Notes: a model not told the origin generated them from the sequence alone. A stretch of 64,000 nucleotides of DNA from Amycolatopsis mongoliensis (GCF_030285665.1 NZ_CP127295.1:4650001-4714000); one strand, 5' to 3'. Positions 39,843 to 48,585 are shown, counted from the stretch's first letter. A program made the numbers and translations.

Positions 39843-41507
39843 CTAGCCGCGGTTGACCGCGCTGATCTCGTCCTGGAGCCGTTGCCGCACGGACGAAAGC
39901 GCGTCCCGCGGCTCGGGCTCCGGCGCCGGCTGCGCGGTCGCGTCGCCCGCCGGGCCCGGTACCGGGAAGACCTGCTTCTCCCCGGGCAGCGGGACCCCGG
40001 GGCAGATGGTGGCGGCGGGCCGGGCGGCGCCGAGGAAGTAGCCGCTCACCAGTTCGTCCACACAGGAATTGCCGCTGACCGCGTACTGGCCGTGGAACGG
40101 CGAATCCGCGACCGAAACCATCGGGATCCCGGCCGCCCGCGCGGCCGACTCGGCCTGTTCGTAACCGGTCTGCGGGTCGAACTCGCCCTGGACGACGAGC
40201 ACGTTCTTCGCCGCGGCCGGGGACAGCCGGGGCAGCGGGTGCCGGGGCGGGTCGGACCAGTAGCCGCACGGCTCGCTGAGCCCGTACGCCCAGCCGAACA
40301 GCGGGTACTGCGGACCCTGGAGGTCGCTGAGCAGCTTGTACCAGGTGGCCGCGCGTGTCGGCTGGTCGCCGCACGCCACGGCCAGGCGGGTGCCGCCCAC
40401 GTCGGCGTAGTCGGGCTCGGGCGGGGCCACGTCCGCGGCCGTCAGCTGCGCCGCCGGGCGGCCGAACGCCGTGCGCGCGACGCGGTCGAGGTCGGCGGGC
40501 GAAGGCGGGGCCGTGCCGTCGAGCGCGGCCAGGCCCTTGGTCAGGATCAGCGCGCCGACCAGCCACTGCTTCGTGCTGCCGTTGCCGACGAAGACGTGGT
40601 CGAAGACGTCCGGCGACACGCCCTGGGTCCGGAAGTAGGCGCGGACCCGCTCCCGGTTCTGCTTGACCTCCGCGGCCGTCTTGCCCAGCTGGTCCGGGAA
40701 CCGGCGGGCCAGCCACGGCGCGTAGACGCGGTCGAACTGGCGCTGGTCGATCTTCGGGAACGCCTCGAAGGCGGACTGCAGCCGGCCTTCGAAGTCGACG
40801 CTGGAGTCGAGGACGATCCGGCCCGCGTGCTCGGGGAAGAGCGACGCGTACTTCGCGCCGAGCCAGGTGCCGTAGGAGTAGCCGAGGTAGTTCAGCTTCC
40901 CGTCGCCCAGCAGCGCGCGGATCAGGTCCATGTCGTGCGCGGTCTGCCAGGTGGTGACGAAGGGCGCGAGCGCGTCGCTCTGGCAGGCCTCGGCCACCGC
41001 GCGCGGCGTCCGCTGGTGCAGCGCGATGCTGGCGGCCGACCGGTCACGTGCGTCGAGGAGGTCCTCGACCGGGAGCCGCCCGGTCGGCACCCGGCAGACG
41101 AAGCCCGCGTCGTCGCCGCCCTCCTGGCCGGTGCCGCGCGGGTCCATCCCGATGAAGTCGAAGTGCTCGTTCACCGCCGGTTCCAGGCCGGCCAGCGCGC
41201 CGGCGAGCGAGGTGCCCTGGCCGCCGGGCCCGCCCGGGTTCACCAGGATCGCGCCCCGCCGCTCGCCGGCCGCCGCGGCGCGGCTGATCGCCACCTTCAG
41301 GTCCTTGCCGGCGGCCGGCGCGGCCCAGTCCCGCGGGACGGTGATCCGTGCGCACTGGCCTTTGCCGCCCTTGAAGGGGCAGGCGCCCCAGGCGACCTGC
41401 TGGGTCAGGTAGGGCGCGAGCGGATCGGGCGTGGTCGCGGCGGCGGGCGCCGTGGCCACCACCAGGACCGAGACGGCCACCGCCAACCCCGCTCGCGACG
41501 TCCGCAC
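39843..41507 (-). CDS. Secreted alpha/beta-hydrolase (TAP/tripeptidyl-aminopeptidase-like)
   Basis: A 554-residue exported hydrolase of the Streptomyces SlpD/SlpE or mycobacterial CaeA type. GTG 41507 follows GGAGG. A signal peptide (LAVAVSVLVVATAPAAA) is followed by the catalytic fold: oxyanion segment LVNPGGPGGQG, MDPRGTG, nucleophile elbow GYSYGTWLG, acid in VQGEFDPQTG and His in DSPFHGQYAV; the C-terminal TAP-like domain carries the Cys pair seen in the family. It likely cleaves peptides or esters outside the cell. The last 40 residues are Pro/Glu-rich. Confidence 0.9.
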   Translation of the reverse strand: MRTSRAGLAVAVSVLVVATAPAAATTPDPLAPYLTQQVAWGACPFKGGKGQCARITVPRDWAAPAAGKDLKVAISRAAAAGERRGAILVNPGGPGGQGTSLAGALAGLEPAVNEHFDFIGMDPRGTGQEGGDDAGFVCRVPTGRLPVEDLLDARDRSAASIALHQRTPRAVAEACQSDALAPFVTTWQTAHDMDLIRALLGDGKLNYLGYSYGTWLGAKYASLFPEHAGRIVLDSSVDFEGRLQSAFEAFPKIDQRQFDRVYAPWLARRFPDQLGKTAAEVKQNRERVRAYFRTQGVSPDVFDHVFVGNGSTKQWLVGALILTKGLAALDGTAPPSPADLDRVARTAFGRPAAQLTAADVAPPEPDYADVGGTRLAVACGDQPTRAATWYKLLSDLQGPQYPLFGWAYGLSEPCGYWSDPPRHPLPRLSPAAAKNVLVVQGEFDPQTGYEQAESAARAAGIPMVSVADSPFHGQYAVSGNSCVDELVSGYFLGAARPAATICPGVPLPGEKQVFPVPGPAGDATAQPAPEPEPRDALSSVRQRLQDEISAVNRG

Positions 41508-41618
41508 CGCAGCTTCCTCCCTCGGTCCCCGGCAACCCGGGAACACCCAAGCACGGCGGGACGGGCGCGGGCAGCCCGGAGACCACCGTTCGCGCCGCGA
41601 ATTCCCTCGATCCGGTGA

Positions 41619-41777
41619 TCAGCTCGGCGGCTCGGGCACACCGGCGTCCTCGTCGGCGTCCTGGTTGCCGGGCTCCTCGCGCTCGACCTCGGGGACGTCG
41701 ACGTCGAGGTCGACCTCCGGGGTCCCGGGCGGGCGGGGCGCGTCGGGGGTGAGGGGTCCGTGCTCGGTTTCGGTCAT
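41619..41777 (-). CDS. Small acidic Pro/Asp/Glu-rich protein
   Basis: A 52-residue frame from ATG 41777 to TGA 41619. It is strongly acidic and Pro-rich (PEVDLDVDVPEVEREEPG, DADEDAGVPEPPS), with G/C-ending codons. It lies between the beta-lactamase-fold hydrolase and the TAP hydrolase genes, all on the minus strand. No family recognised; probably unfolded. It could also be a chance frame. Confidence 0.4.
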   Translation of the reverse strand: MTETEHGPLTPDAPRPPGTPEVDLDVDVPEVEREEPGNQDADEDAGVPEPPS

Positions 41778-41816
41778 GGGGGGCGGTTACCCCGGAACCG
41801 GCGGCTCAAGCGGACG

Positions 41817-42938
41817 TCACCGGCAGAACGCCGTGTCCACAGTGGACAGCACTGCGGTCGCCGCCTTCTCCCCGTCGCCGAAGGTCCCCGGCAGCGCGGT
41901 GACCGCGAGCCCGACCGAACGGCCGTCTTCGGTGGCGCCGCCGCGGGTTTCGTAGCCGTCGATGTCGCCGCCGTGGCCCCAGTAGGCGCCGCCGCAGCTC
42001 AGCGGGACGCGGAACAGGCCGAGGCCGTACTGCCACCCCGGGAACAGCGGCGCGTCGACGGTCTTGCGCATTTCGGCCAGCTGCGCGGGCGGCAGCAGCT
42101 TGCCGCCGAGCAGCGCACGCGAAAGCTGCGCGAGGTCGCTCGGTGTCGAGATCAGCTGGCCGGCCGCCCCGCCCCACGACGGATCCATCTCGGTCGCGTC
42201 GACGACCTCGGTGCCCGTGCTGTTCGCGAGCGCGTAGCCGTGCGGGTGCGGCCCCTGGATCGTCTCGTCGCCCGGCTGCGGCCAGTACGTGTCGCGCAGG
42301 CCCGCCTTCGCGATCACCCGCCGGGTGATCTGCTCCTGCACCGGACGCCCCGTCACGTGCTCGATCAGCAGGCCGGCCAGCAGGTAGTTGGTGTTGCTGT
42401 ACTCCCACCTGGTGCCGGGCGCGAACTTCGCCGGATGGGCCAGCGCGGCGGCGAGCAGGTCGTGCGGCTGGAAGAACTTGTGCTGGACGTCCTCGAAGTT
42501 CTCCACGCCGATGTATTCGGTGTAGTTCGGCAGGCCGCTGGTGTGCTGCAGCAGCTGCCGGACGGTGATGGCGTTGCCGTCGATGCCGTCCCCGCGCACC
42601 AGCCCGGGCAGGTACCTCTCGATCGGCGCGTCCAGCTCGACCTTGCCCTCGGCCACCAGCTGGAGGACGACGACCGCGGTGAAGGTCTTCGTGTTGCTGC
42701 CCGCCCGGACCCGGCCGTCGCGCGGGACCGGGACGCGGCGGTCGAGCCGCGCCGACCCGGCGACCAGCGACGTGCCGGTGCCGTCCCGGCCCACCCAGGC
42801 CAGTGCCGCCGGGAACCGCTCCTGGCTCACCAGCGCGTCGAGGCCTTCCTGCACGGGCGACTTCGGGTTCGCGGCCGCCGCCGTGGTCAGGCCGCCCAGC
42901 AGCCCGGCCACCGTCAAGATCACTGCACCCTTGCGCAT
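41817..42938 (-). CDS. Secreted serine hydrolase (beta-lactamase class C / D-Ala-D-Ala carboxypeptidase fold)
   Basis: A 373-residue secreted enzyme. A signal peptide (VILTVAGLLGGLTTAAAA) precedes the penicillin-binding fold with Ser81-x-x-Lys84 (RAGSNTKTF), the Tyr motif YSNTNY and H-G-G in YWGHGGDIDGY, as in Streptomyces R61 DD-peptidase. It may trim peptidoglycan stem peptides or act as an esterase. GAAGGAG precedes ATG 42938. An inverted repeat lies in its upstream region near 43023. Confidence 0.9.
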   Translation of the reverse strand: MRKGAVILTVAGLLGGLTTAAAANPKSPVQEGLDALVSQERFPAALAWVGRDGTGTSLVAGSARLDRRVPVPRDGRVRAGSNTKTFTAVVVLQLVAEGKVELDAPIERYLPGLVRGDGIDGNAITVRQLLQHTSGLPNYTEYIGVENFEDVQHKFFQPHDLLAAALAHPAKFAPGTRWEYSNTNYLLAGLLIEHVTGRPVQEQITRRVIAKAGLRDTYWPQPGDETIQGPHPHGYALANSTGTEVVDATEMDPSWGGAAGQLISTPSDLAQLSRALLGGKLLPPAQLAEMRKTVDAPLFPGWQYGLGLFRVPLSCGGAYWGHGGDIDGYETRGGATEDGRSVGLAVTALPGTFGDGEKAATAVLSTVDTAFCR

Positions 42939-43022
42939 CAGAACTCCTTCATGTCCGGATCGATACCCGGAATGGTTCCCGGAGCTGGCGCGAAGATCAG
43001 TAGCGCGGGCTACCGGATCGCG

Positions 43023-43040
43023 GGTAGCGCTGGCGCTACC
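43023..43040. promoter_or_regulatory. Inverted repeat upstream of the serine hydrolase
   Basis: GGTAGCGC and GCGCTACC flank TG (43023-43040); a related TAGCGCGGGCTACC occurs at 43001-43014. Two dyads in the 140-base gap before the hydrolase gene may be operators, perhaps of the decayed TetR that starts at 43079. Confidence 0.4.
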
Positions 43041-43078
43041 GGGCAAGGTCCCGGCCCGCGCGGAAACGGACCGCCGTC

Positions 43079-43436
43079 GTGAGTGATGCTTCCCGCCGCG
43101 CGCCGAGGCGGGCACGGTCCGCGCACACCCGGGCGCAGGTGCTCGCGGCGGCGGCCGGGCTCTTCGCCGAGCGGGTCGGATGACCAAGGGCGCGTGTACT
43201 TCCACTTCCGCGACAAGCACGACATGGCCGCCGAGGTCGTGCACGAGCTGGACGACCGCTGGCGGGCGCTGGTGGGGCGGGCGCGCCGCGGGCCTCCCGC
43301 CCCTGGGCACCGTCCGGTTGCTGCTCGAGCTCCGCGAAGGACTCGACCCAGGTCAGTGCGCTCCTCTTCCCGTCGATCGCGCGCTGAGGCCGGAAAGTAC
43401 GTTGCCGAAGGTGTTTTTCCGTGCCACGGTGGCGCC
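43079..43436 (+). pseudogene. Decayed TetR-family regulator gene
   Basis: The first frame from GTG 43079 gives the start of a TetR protein (TRAQVLAAAAGLFAERVG) then stops at TGA 43182-43184. Most of the helix-turn-helix is missing. A fragment TKGA continues in one frame and VYFHFRDKHDMAAEVVHELD in another, matching TetR/gamma-butyrolactone-receptor-like proteins (TKGALYFHF...). The ligand domain is cut short before the next gene at 43437. Deletion plus frameshifts make it non-functional. Confidence 0.6.
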
Positions 43437-44393
43437 GTGAGCACGACTATGCGCGCGGCGGTCTGTGTCGGAGCGGGTGGCCCGGAGGTCCTGGAGGTCC
43501 GTGAGCTGCCGGTGCCGGCGGTCCGGGAGTCCTGGAGCCTGGTCCGGGTGCGGGGCGCGGGCCTGAACCGGTCGGAGCTGCGGACCCGGCAGGGCCATTC
43601 GCCGGACGTGCGGTTCCCGCGGGTGCTCGGGATCGAATGCGTGGGTGTCGTGGCCGAGTCGACCGATCCCGCGCTGCCGGAGGGGACGACCGTCGCGGCG
43701 GTGATGGGCGAGATGGGGCGCGAGTTCGACGGCGGCTACGCGGAGTACGCGTTGCTGCCGAACGCGCTGCTGATGCCGATCAAGACGACGTTGCCGTGGG
43801 AAGTCCTGGCCGCGCTGCCCGAGACGTACCTGACGGCCCAGGGCGCGCTGGACGCACTGGGCCTCGAGCCGGGAACGCGGCTGCTGATCCGCGGCGGGAC
43901 GTCCTCGGTCGGGCTGGCGGCGGCGTCGATCGCCGCGGGCCACGGCGTCGAGATCGCTTCGACGACCCGCCGGCCGGACAAGGCCGGCGCGCTGACCGCA
44001 GCGGGCGTCACCCACGTCGTCCTCGACTCCGGCCCCCTGGAGCTGCCGTGGGTGCCCGACTTCGTCTTGGACCTCGTCGGCGCGCGCACGGCGGTGGACT
44101 CGCTGAGCCTGGTCCGCCGCGGCGGCACCGTCTGCGTGGCGGGGTCGCTGAGCGGGTGGTCGATCGCGGACTTCCAGCCGGTGGCGATGATCCCGTCCGG
44201 CACGCGGCTGACGGCCTTCCACAGCAAGGACATGACGGGCCGCGCGGACGTGCTGCAGCGGATCGTCGGCGAGGTCGAGGCGGGGGTCCACCGGCCGCAC
44301 ATCGACCGGGTCTTCGGCCTGGACGAGATCGTGGCCGCCCACCGGTACATGGAGGACGACCAGGCCAGCGGGAAGCTGGTCGTGGTGCCCTGA
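43437..44393 (+). CDS. Zinc-independent alcohol dehydrogenase / quinone oxidoreductase (MDR family)
   Basis: A 318-residue medium-chain dehydrogenase/reductase. N-terminal GroES-like fold (MRAAVCVGAGGPEVLEVREL, GLNRSELRTRQG) and the Rossmann motif LIRGGTSSVGLAAASIA. The Cys ligands of zinc alcohol dehydrogenases are absent, so it belongs with quinone oxidoreductase-type NADPH reductases. GTG at 43437 is used; ATG at 43449 is also possible, neither with a strong ribosome site. It follows a decayed TetR gene that may once have regulated it. Confidence 0.85.
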   Translation: MSTTMRAAVCVGAGGPEVLEVRELPVPAVRESWSLVRVRGAGLNRSELRTRQGHSPDVRFPRVLGIECVGVVAESTDPALPEGTTVAAVMGEMGREFDGGYAEYALLPNALLMPIKTTLPWEVLAALPETYLTAQGALDALGLEPGTRLLIRGGTSSVGLAAASIAAGHGVEIASTTRRPDKAGALTAAGVTHVVLDSGPLELPWVPDFVLDLVGARTAVDSLSLVRRGGTVCVAGSLSGWSIADFQPVAMIPSGTRLTAFHSKDMTGRADVLQRIVGEVEAGVHRPHIDRVFGLDEIVAAHRYMEDDQASGKLVVVP

Positions 44394-44396
44394 TCT

Positions 44397-45329
44397 TCAG
44401 AGGTCGAGCACGAGCCGGGGTGAGCACGAACGCGAGACGCAGATCATCATCACCTCGCCTTCGCGCCGTTCCGCCGCGGTCAGCACCGAGTCGCGGTGGT
44501 CCGGCGTGCCGCCCAGCACGCCGGTTTCGCACGTGCCGCACGTGCCTTCCCGGCACGAAGACAGCACGGGGACACCCGACTCCTCGACGACGTCGAGGAT
44601 CGACCGGTCCGCCGGAACCGCCAGGACGCGGCCCGACCCGGCGAGCTCGACCTCGAACGCGGTCCCCGGGCCGTCGTCCGGCACCGGGGCGAACCGCTCG
44701 ACACGCAGGGCGTCCTCGGGCCAGCCGGCGCAGTGCTGCTCCACCGCCGCGAGCAGCGGTTCCGGGCCGCAGCAGTACACCGCGGTGTCCGGTCGCGGCT
44801 CGGCCAGCAGCGCGGGCAGGTCGAGCAGCCCGTGTTCGTCCTGCGGCCGGATCGTCACGCGGCCCTCGTGGCGTCGAAGGTCGGCGGTGAAGGCCATCGA
44901 GGAGCGCGTCCGGCCGCCGTAGACGAGCTCCCACTCGCGGCCCGCCTCGGCGACCCGGCCGATCATCGGCAGGATCGGCGTGATGCCGATGCCGCCCGCG
45001 ACGAACAGGTAGCGTTTCGCGTCGACGAGCGCGAAGTGGTTGCGCGGCCCGTCCAGGAGAACGCGGTGCCCGGCACCGAGTTCGTCGTGCACGTACGCCG
45101 ATCCGCCCCGGCCGCCGGGTTCGCGGAGGACCGCGACCTGGTACGCCGACGTATCGCCGGGCCTGCCGCACAGCGAGTACTGCCGGACGACGTCGCCGGG
45201 CAGCAGCAGGTCGACGTGCGCACCCGGTTCCCAGGCCGGGAGCGGCCGCCCGTCCGGCGCCCGCAGCGTCAGCCGGACGACACCGTCGGCGATCTCTTCC
45301 TTGTCCGCCACCACCAGTTCGAGCGTCAT
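44397..45329 (-). CDS. VanB-type ferredoxin-NAD(P)H oxidoreductase
   Basis: A 310-residue class IA reductase for a Rieske oxygenase: FMN domain (RQYSLCGRPGD), NAD domain (LFVAGGIGITPILPMI; CCGPEPLLAAVEQH) and a C-terminal plant-type 2Fe-2S ferredoxin with Cys in SSCREGTCGTCETG and a later CVSRS. It supplies electrons from NAD(P)H to the oxygenase. It overlaps the 54-residue gene by ATGA, and that gene overlaps the oxygenase by GTGA, so all three are translated in sequence. Confidence 0.92.
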   Translation of the reverse strand: MTLELVVADKEEIADGVVRLTLRAPDGRPLPAWEPGAHVDLLLPGDVVRQYSLCGRPGDTSAYQVAVLREPGGRGGSAYVHDELGAGHRVLLDGPRNHFALVDAKRYLFVAGGIGITPILPMIGRVAEAGREWELVYGGRTRSSMAFTADLRRHEGRVTIRPQDEHGLLDLPALLAEPRPDTAVYCCGPEPLLAAVEQHCAGWPEDALRVERFAPVPDDGPGTAFEVELAGSGRVLAVPADRSILDVVEESGVPVLSSCREGTCGTCETGVLGGTPDHRDSVLTAAERREGEVMMICVSRSCSPRLVLDL

Positions 45330-45490
45330 GCTTCGTGCCCCTCGGGATGCGCCAGGAGCCATTCCCACAGCAGCACCGGGTCGTCGAACTCGCGCTCGGC
45401 CGAGCAGTGGCAGACCGCGCGCAGCCGGTCCGTGCCGGGCACCCAGTGGATCCGGTGGACGCGGTCGCCGGTCAGCATCGGCCGGGTCAC
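45326..45490 (-). CDS. 54-residue protein between oxygenase and reductase
   Basis: A frame from GTG 45490 to TGA 45326 fits exactly between the Rieske oxygenase and reductase genes, overlapping the first by GTGA and the second by ATGA. The peptide contains a Cys-His-Cys (RAVCHCSAEREFDD) and an aromatic C-terminal helix (PVLLWEWLLAHPEGH). Both coupling overlaps and the conserved-looking motifs argue that it is a real gene. Function unknown; a small accessory factor for the oxygenase or its metal centre is a guess. Confidence 0.65.
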   Translation of the reverse strand: MTRPMLTGDRVHRIHWVPGTDRLRAVCHCSAEREFDDPVLLWEWLLAHPEGHEA

Positions 45491-46518
45491 GGCGTGACCA
45501 GCCGCTGCAGCAGCCGGCGGGCGGCGAGGCCGCCGGTGTCGATGTTGATCGACAGCTCCTGGTAGCCGTCCGGTTCGGCGGCGATCACCCGCTCGAGGAC
45601 GTCGAGCGCTTCGACGTCCTGCAGGACGACCGTGCGGTTGTTCTCCGCGAGGAAGGCCGAAACGCCGTCGTCGTCGAGCGCGAAGTCCCGGGCCACCGCC
45701 CAGAAGTCGTGCGTCGAGTGCTCGGTCTCGGGCGTGATCGCGTAGACGACCTCGACGTGGAAGGCGTCCGGGTCGCTGCCGTCCGGGTTCGGCACGGACC
45801 CGACCGGCGCGATGCGGCTGTGCAGCTTGTACAGGCACGGCGGCGTGTACTCGATGTCCTGCCAGCGCGTGATGCGGCCCTGGAGGCCGGTGGACTTGGC
45901 GTAGAAGGGCGGGCACGCCGCGTCGGCCATGTGCCGGGACACGGAGACGATCCCGGCCTCGTCGTCGACCTCGGTCGTGATCGGCGTTTCCGCGACCTCC
46001 GGCGTGCCGATGTAGCCGCCGTGCAGGTAGGTCTCGTGCGACAGGTCCAGCAGGTTGTCGACCAGCAGGGAGTACCGCGCCTTCAGCGGTTCCATCCCGG
46101 CGACCGTCGTGTACCCGGGCGAGTCGAGGTAGGGCGCGCGCGGGATCTTCGCGGTGTCCGCCTTTTCCGGGTCGCCGATGAACACCCAGACGAAGGAGTC
46201 CTGTTCCGCCAGCGGATACCGGTGCAGCCGCGCGGTCCGCGGCACCCGGGGCTGGCCGGGCACGGACACGCACTTTCCGTCGGCGCCGTAGGTGAAGCCG
46301 TGGTAGCCGCAGACGACCTGGTCGTCGACGAGCCGGGACGGCGCCTGCGACAGCGGGAACCGGCGGTGCACGCAGCGGTCGGCCATCGCGGTGACGCCGC
46401 CGTCGCGGGTCCGCCAGAACAGGATCGGCTCGCCGCAAATGGTGCGGCTGAACAGGTCCTGGCCGATCTCGGAGCCGTACGCGGCGACGTACCACTGGTC
46501 GCGGGGGATGGCGCTCAT
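45487..46518 (-). CDS. Rieske [2Fe-2S] aromatic ring-hydroxylating / O-demethylating oxygenase (VanA-like)
   Basis: A 343-residue Rieske non-heme iron oxygenase alpha subunit of the vanillate monooxygenase type. The Rieske cluster is bound by Cys49-x-His51 and Cys70-x2-His73 (DRCVHRRFP; VVCGYHGF). The mononuclear iron site is in NLLDLSHETYLHG. The enzyme would demethylate a methoxy-aromatic acid or hydroxylate a related substrate with O2. It heads a coupled operon with the 54-residue gene and VanB-type reductase. An IclR-type operator lies upstream and the IclR gene directly precedes it on the same strand. Confidence 0.9.
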   Translation of the reverse strand: MSAIPRDQWYVAAYGSEIGQDLFSRTICGEPILFWRTRDGGVTAMADRCVHRRFPLSQAPSRLVDDQVVCGYHGFTYGADGKCVSVPGQPRVPRTARLHRYPLAEQDSFVWVFIGDPEKADTAKIPRAPYLDSPGYTTVAGMEPLKARYSLLVDNLLDLSHETYLHGGYIGTPEVAETPITTEVDDEAGIVSVSRHMADAACPPFYAKSTGLQGRITRWQDIEYTPPCLYKLHSRIAPVGSVPNPDGSDPDAFHVEVVYAITPETEHSTHDFWAVARDFALDDDGVSAFLAENNRTVVLQDVEALDVLERVIAAEPDGYQELSINIDTGGLAARRLLQRLVTP

Positions 46519-46582
46519 CGGTTTCGTCCTCTCGTGGCGGGGCTCACAGCGTGCGGGACCGCCCCGGCGCCCACGAAGGGCG

Positions 46583-46599
46583 TTTCCATAAGATGGAAA
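46583..46599. promoter_or_regulatory. IclR-type operator upstream of the Rieske oxygenase
   Basis: TTTCCATAAGATGGAAA: six-base arms TTTCCA/TGGAAA around TAAGA, 65 bases upstream of the oxygenase start and just beyond the iclR stop. The size and layout fit IclR-family operators. Confidence 0.55.
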
Positions 46600-46601
46600 G
46601 A

Positions 46602-47360
46602 TCAGCCGAGTGCGCGCGAGATCGCGCGGGCGCTGGTCATGACCAGCGGGGCCAGCGCGTGCGGCGCAGCGCTGCCGTAGCGCACCACGAGCGACACGGC
46701 GGCGACGACCTGGCCGCGCGCGTCCTGGATCGGCGCGCCGACGGACAGGCTGTCGAGGGTCACCTGGCGCTCGCTGATGGAGAAGCCGTGGGTGCGCACG
46801 TCGGCCAGCATGTGCCGCAGGCGGTCCGGATCGGTGACGGTCTCGGGGGTGTACCGCTCGATCGGGTTGCGGAGAACGTCCTCCTGCACGTCGGCGGGCG
46901 CGTGGGCGAGCAGGACGAGCCCGACCCCGGTCGCGGTGAGCGCGAACCGCCCGCCGACGCGCGTCAGCACGGGAACGGCCCCGGTCCCGGCGATCCGCTC
47001 GATGTAGACGACCTCGGCGCCTTCGCGGACGGCGAGCTGCACGTTCTCGCGGGTGATCTGGGAGAGGTCTTCGAGGAACGGCAGGGCGCGCTCACGCAGC
47101 CCCAGCCCGCGCGGCGCGAGCGCCCCGAGCTCCCACAGCCGCAGCCCCACGCGGTAGGTGCCCGACTCGTCCCGCTCGAGCGCACCCCACTCGCAGAACT
47201 CCCGCAGCACGCGGTGCGCGGTGGCGGCGGGCATCCCGGCCCGGCGCGCGATCTCGCTCAGTCTCAAGGCGGGCCGGTCGGGGGTGAAAGCACCGAGCAC
47301 CCGCAACGCCCGCCCGAGAACGGGCCCGGTGGCCCCCGGAACCCGACCTCGACCTGGCAT
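46602..47360 (-). CDS. IclR-family transcriptional regulator
   Basis: A 252-residue IclR protein. Winged helix: LRLSEIARRAGMPAATAHRV, then the effector domain with VVYIERIAGTGAVPVLTRVG and SLSVGAPIQDARGQVVAAVS. It lies directly upstream of the Rieske/54-residue/reductase operon in the same direction, with a dyad between, so it is the likely regulator, probably responding to the aromatic substrate. The start ATG 47360 is preceded by in-frame GTGGTC, so a start two codons earlier is possible. Confidence 0.87.
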   Translation of the reverse strand: MPGRGRVPGATGPVLGRALRVLGAFTPDRPALRLSEIARRAGMPAATAHRVLREFCEWGALERDESGTYRVGLRLWELGALAPRGLGLRERALPFLEDLSQITRENVQLAVREGAEVVYIERIAGTGAVPVLTRVGGRFALTATGVGLVLLAHAPADVQEDVLRNPIERYTPETVTDPDRLRHMLADVRTHGFSISERQVTLDSLSVGAPIQDARGQVVAAVSLVVRYGSAAPHALAPLVMTSARAISRALG

Positions 47361-47548
47361 GACCACCGAGCATAGTGAACCGTCGGGAGAACACCGCATC
47401 GTCGTGCCCGGCGTATCCCTTGACGACGTCGCCGGCGGGCGCGCCGGCTTCCGCGCAGCAGAAGGTGGCGGCGGACGGCCCGGCCGAGCCGGCGGCGTCG
47501 GCCGGGTTCGTCCGCTTCGGCGCCGGGTCCCGCTGACACCACCGGCCT

Positions 47549-48214
47549 TCAGAGGCTGCGGGCGACGATGTCGCCCTGGGAGGTGGTGGCCCGGATGGTG
47601 AGCTCGGGGGTGCCGTTGTTCTTGAGGGTGTTGTCGATGCGGCCGTAGGTCGTGCCCGCGTCGAGGGACGCGGAGACGCCGGGGGCCGCGCCGACCGTGA
47701 TGCTGCCGGACTGGGTCGTCAGCGTGACCGTGCCGCCGGCGGCCTCGCCGATGTGGATGTCGCCGCGGGCGGTGCTGATGTCGGCCGGGCCGTCGAGGCG
47801 GGCGATGTGGACGTCGCCGTCGGTCGCGCTCAGGTGGACGCCGGCGGCTTCGGCGAGCTTGATGTGGCGGTAGGCGCCGGTGAAGCTCACGTCGCCGAGG
47901 CGGCCGGTGCTCTCGAGTTCGCTGCCGGCAGTGGTGGCGTCGACGCGGGAGCCGGTGGGCAGCGCGACGGTGACCTCGATGGAGCCCGACGGGCCGAAGT
48001 ACTGGTTCCTGCCCTGCGGGGTGTGGATCCGCAGGACGCCGTCGGTGCAGGTGACGGTGGTCTGCTCGGCGGCCTTGACGTCGCGGCTCTTGCCCGGGTC
48101 GGCGGGGCGGACCTCGACGGTGGTGTCGGCGCGGTCGGCGGCGAGCAGCCGGACGCGTCCGGCGGGGAAGTCGAGGGTGGCGGTGATCGGGGCGGGGGTG
48201 GCGAAGGTCTGCAT
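47549..48214 (-). CDS. DUF4097 beta-helix protein
   Basis: A 221-residue protein with the repeated short-strand pattern of DUF4097/adhesin-like proteins (VTVALPTGSRVDATTAGSEL, GDVSFTGAYRHIKLAEAAGV, ATDGDVHIARLDGPADISTA, RGDIHIGEAAGGTV). Such proteins fold as a right-handed beta-helix and are usually next to PadR regulators; none is seen here. No signal peptide. AGGAG precedes the ATG. Function is unknown. Confidence 0.82.
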   Translation of the reverse strand: MQTFATPAPITATLDFPAGRVRLLAADRADTTVEVRPADPGKSRDVKAAEQTTVTCTDGVLRIHTPQGRNQYFGPSGSIEVTVALPTGSRVDATTAGSELESTGRLGDVSFTGAYRHIKLAEAAGVHLSATDGDVHIARLDGPADISTARGDIHIGEAAGGTVTLTTQSGSITVGAAPGVSASLDAGTTYGRIDNTLKNNGTPELTIRATTSQGDIVARSL

Positions 48215-48273
48215 CGTGTTCTCCTGGTTCGTGGTCCCCGTCGGTGGGGACGAGAACCACTGTCGCCGCCCCG

Positions 48274-48319
48274 GCTGACACCCGGCGGCCACCGCGCTGA
48301 CACGGCGGCTGACACGGCG
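48274..48319. repeat. Iterated GCTGACAC elements upstream of the DUF4097 gene
   Basis: GCTGACACGGCG occurs twice in tandem (48296-48307 and 48308-48319) and a related GCTGACACCCGGCG at 48274. They lie 60-105 bases upstream of the DUF4097 start, where iterated operator sites would be expected. Confidence 0.4.
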
Positions 48320-48585
48320 GGGAGGTGACGCGGGAATCACGGGTGATCACGTGCCGACATTCGGCGGTAACCGCGGTCGTGCATTCGGTTCAACGGCGGC
48401 GTGGGAACATTTCTTCGGATCTGTCACAGTAGTTCTGAATGGACAGTTCTTTTGCGACAGTCCGAACGCGATCAAGCTCGATAAACATGCTACAGTGGGA
48501 AAAATCCGCGCCCGGGCGCGTGCCGCAAACGAGCCGGCTCCGAATCGGATACGGCGAGACGTCATGTCGATCAGTTGAGATTGCT

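Noticed and set aside
47361..47548. A possible small gene or gene relic on the plus strand between iclR and the DUF4097 gene
   Set aside because: A frame from ATG 47359 starts plausibly but soon becomes Arg/Gly-rich, and a shift would be needed to reach a stop near 47527; no family could be recognised.
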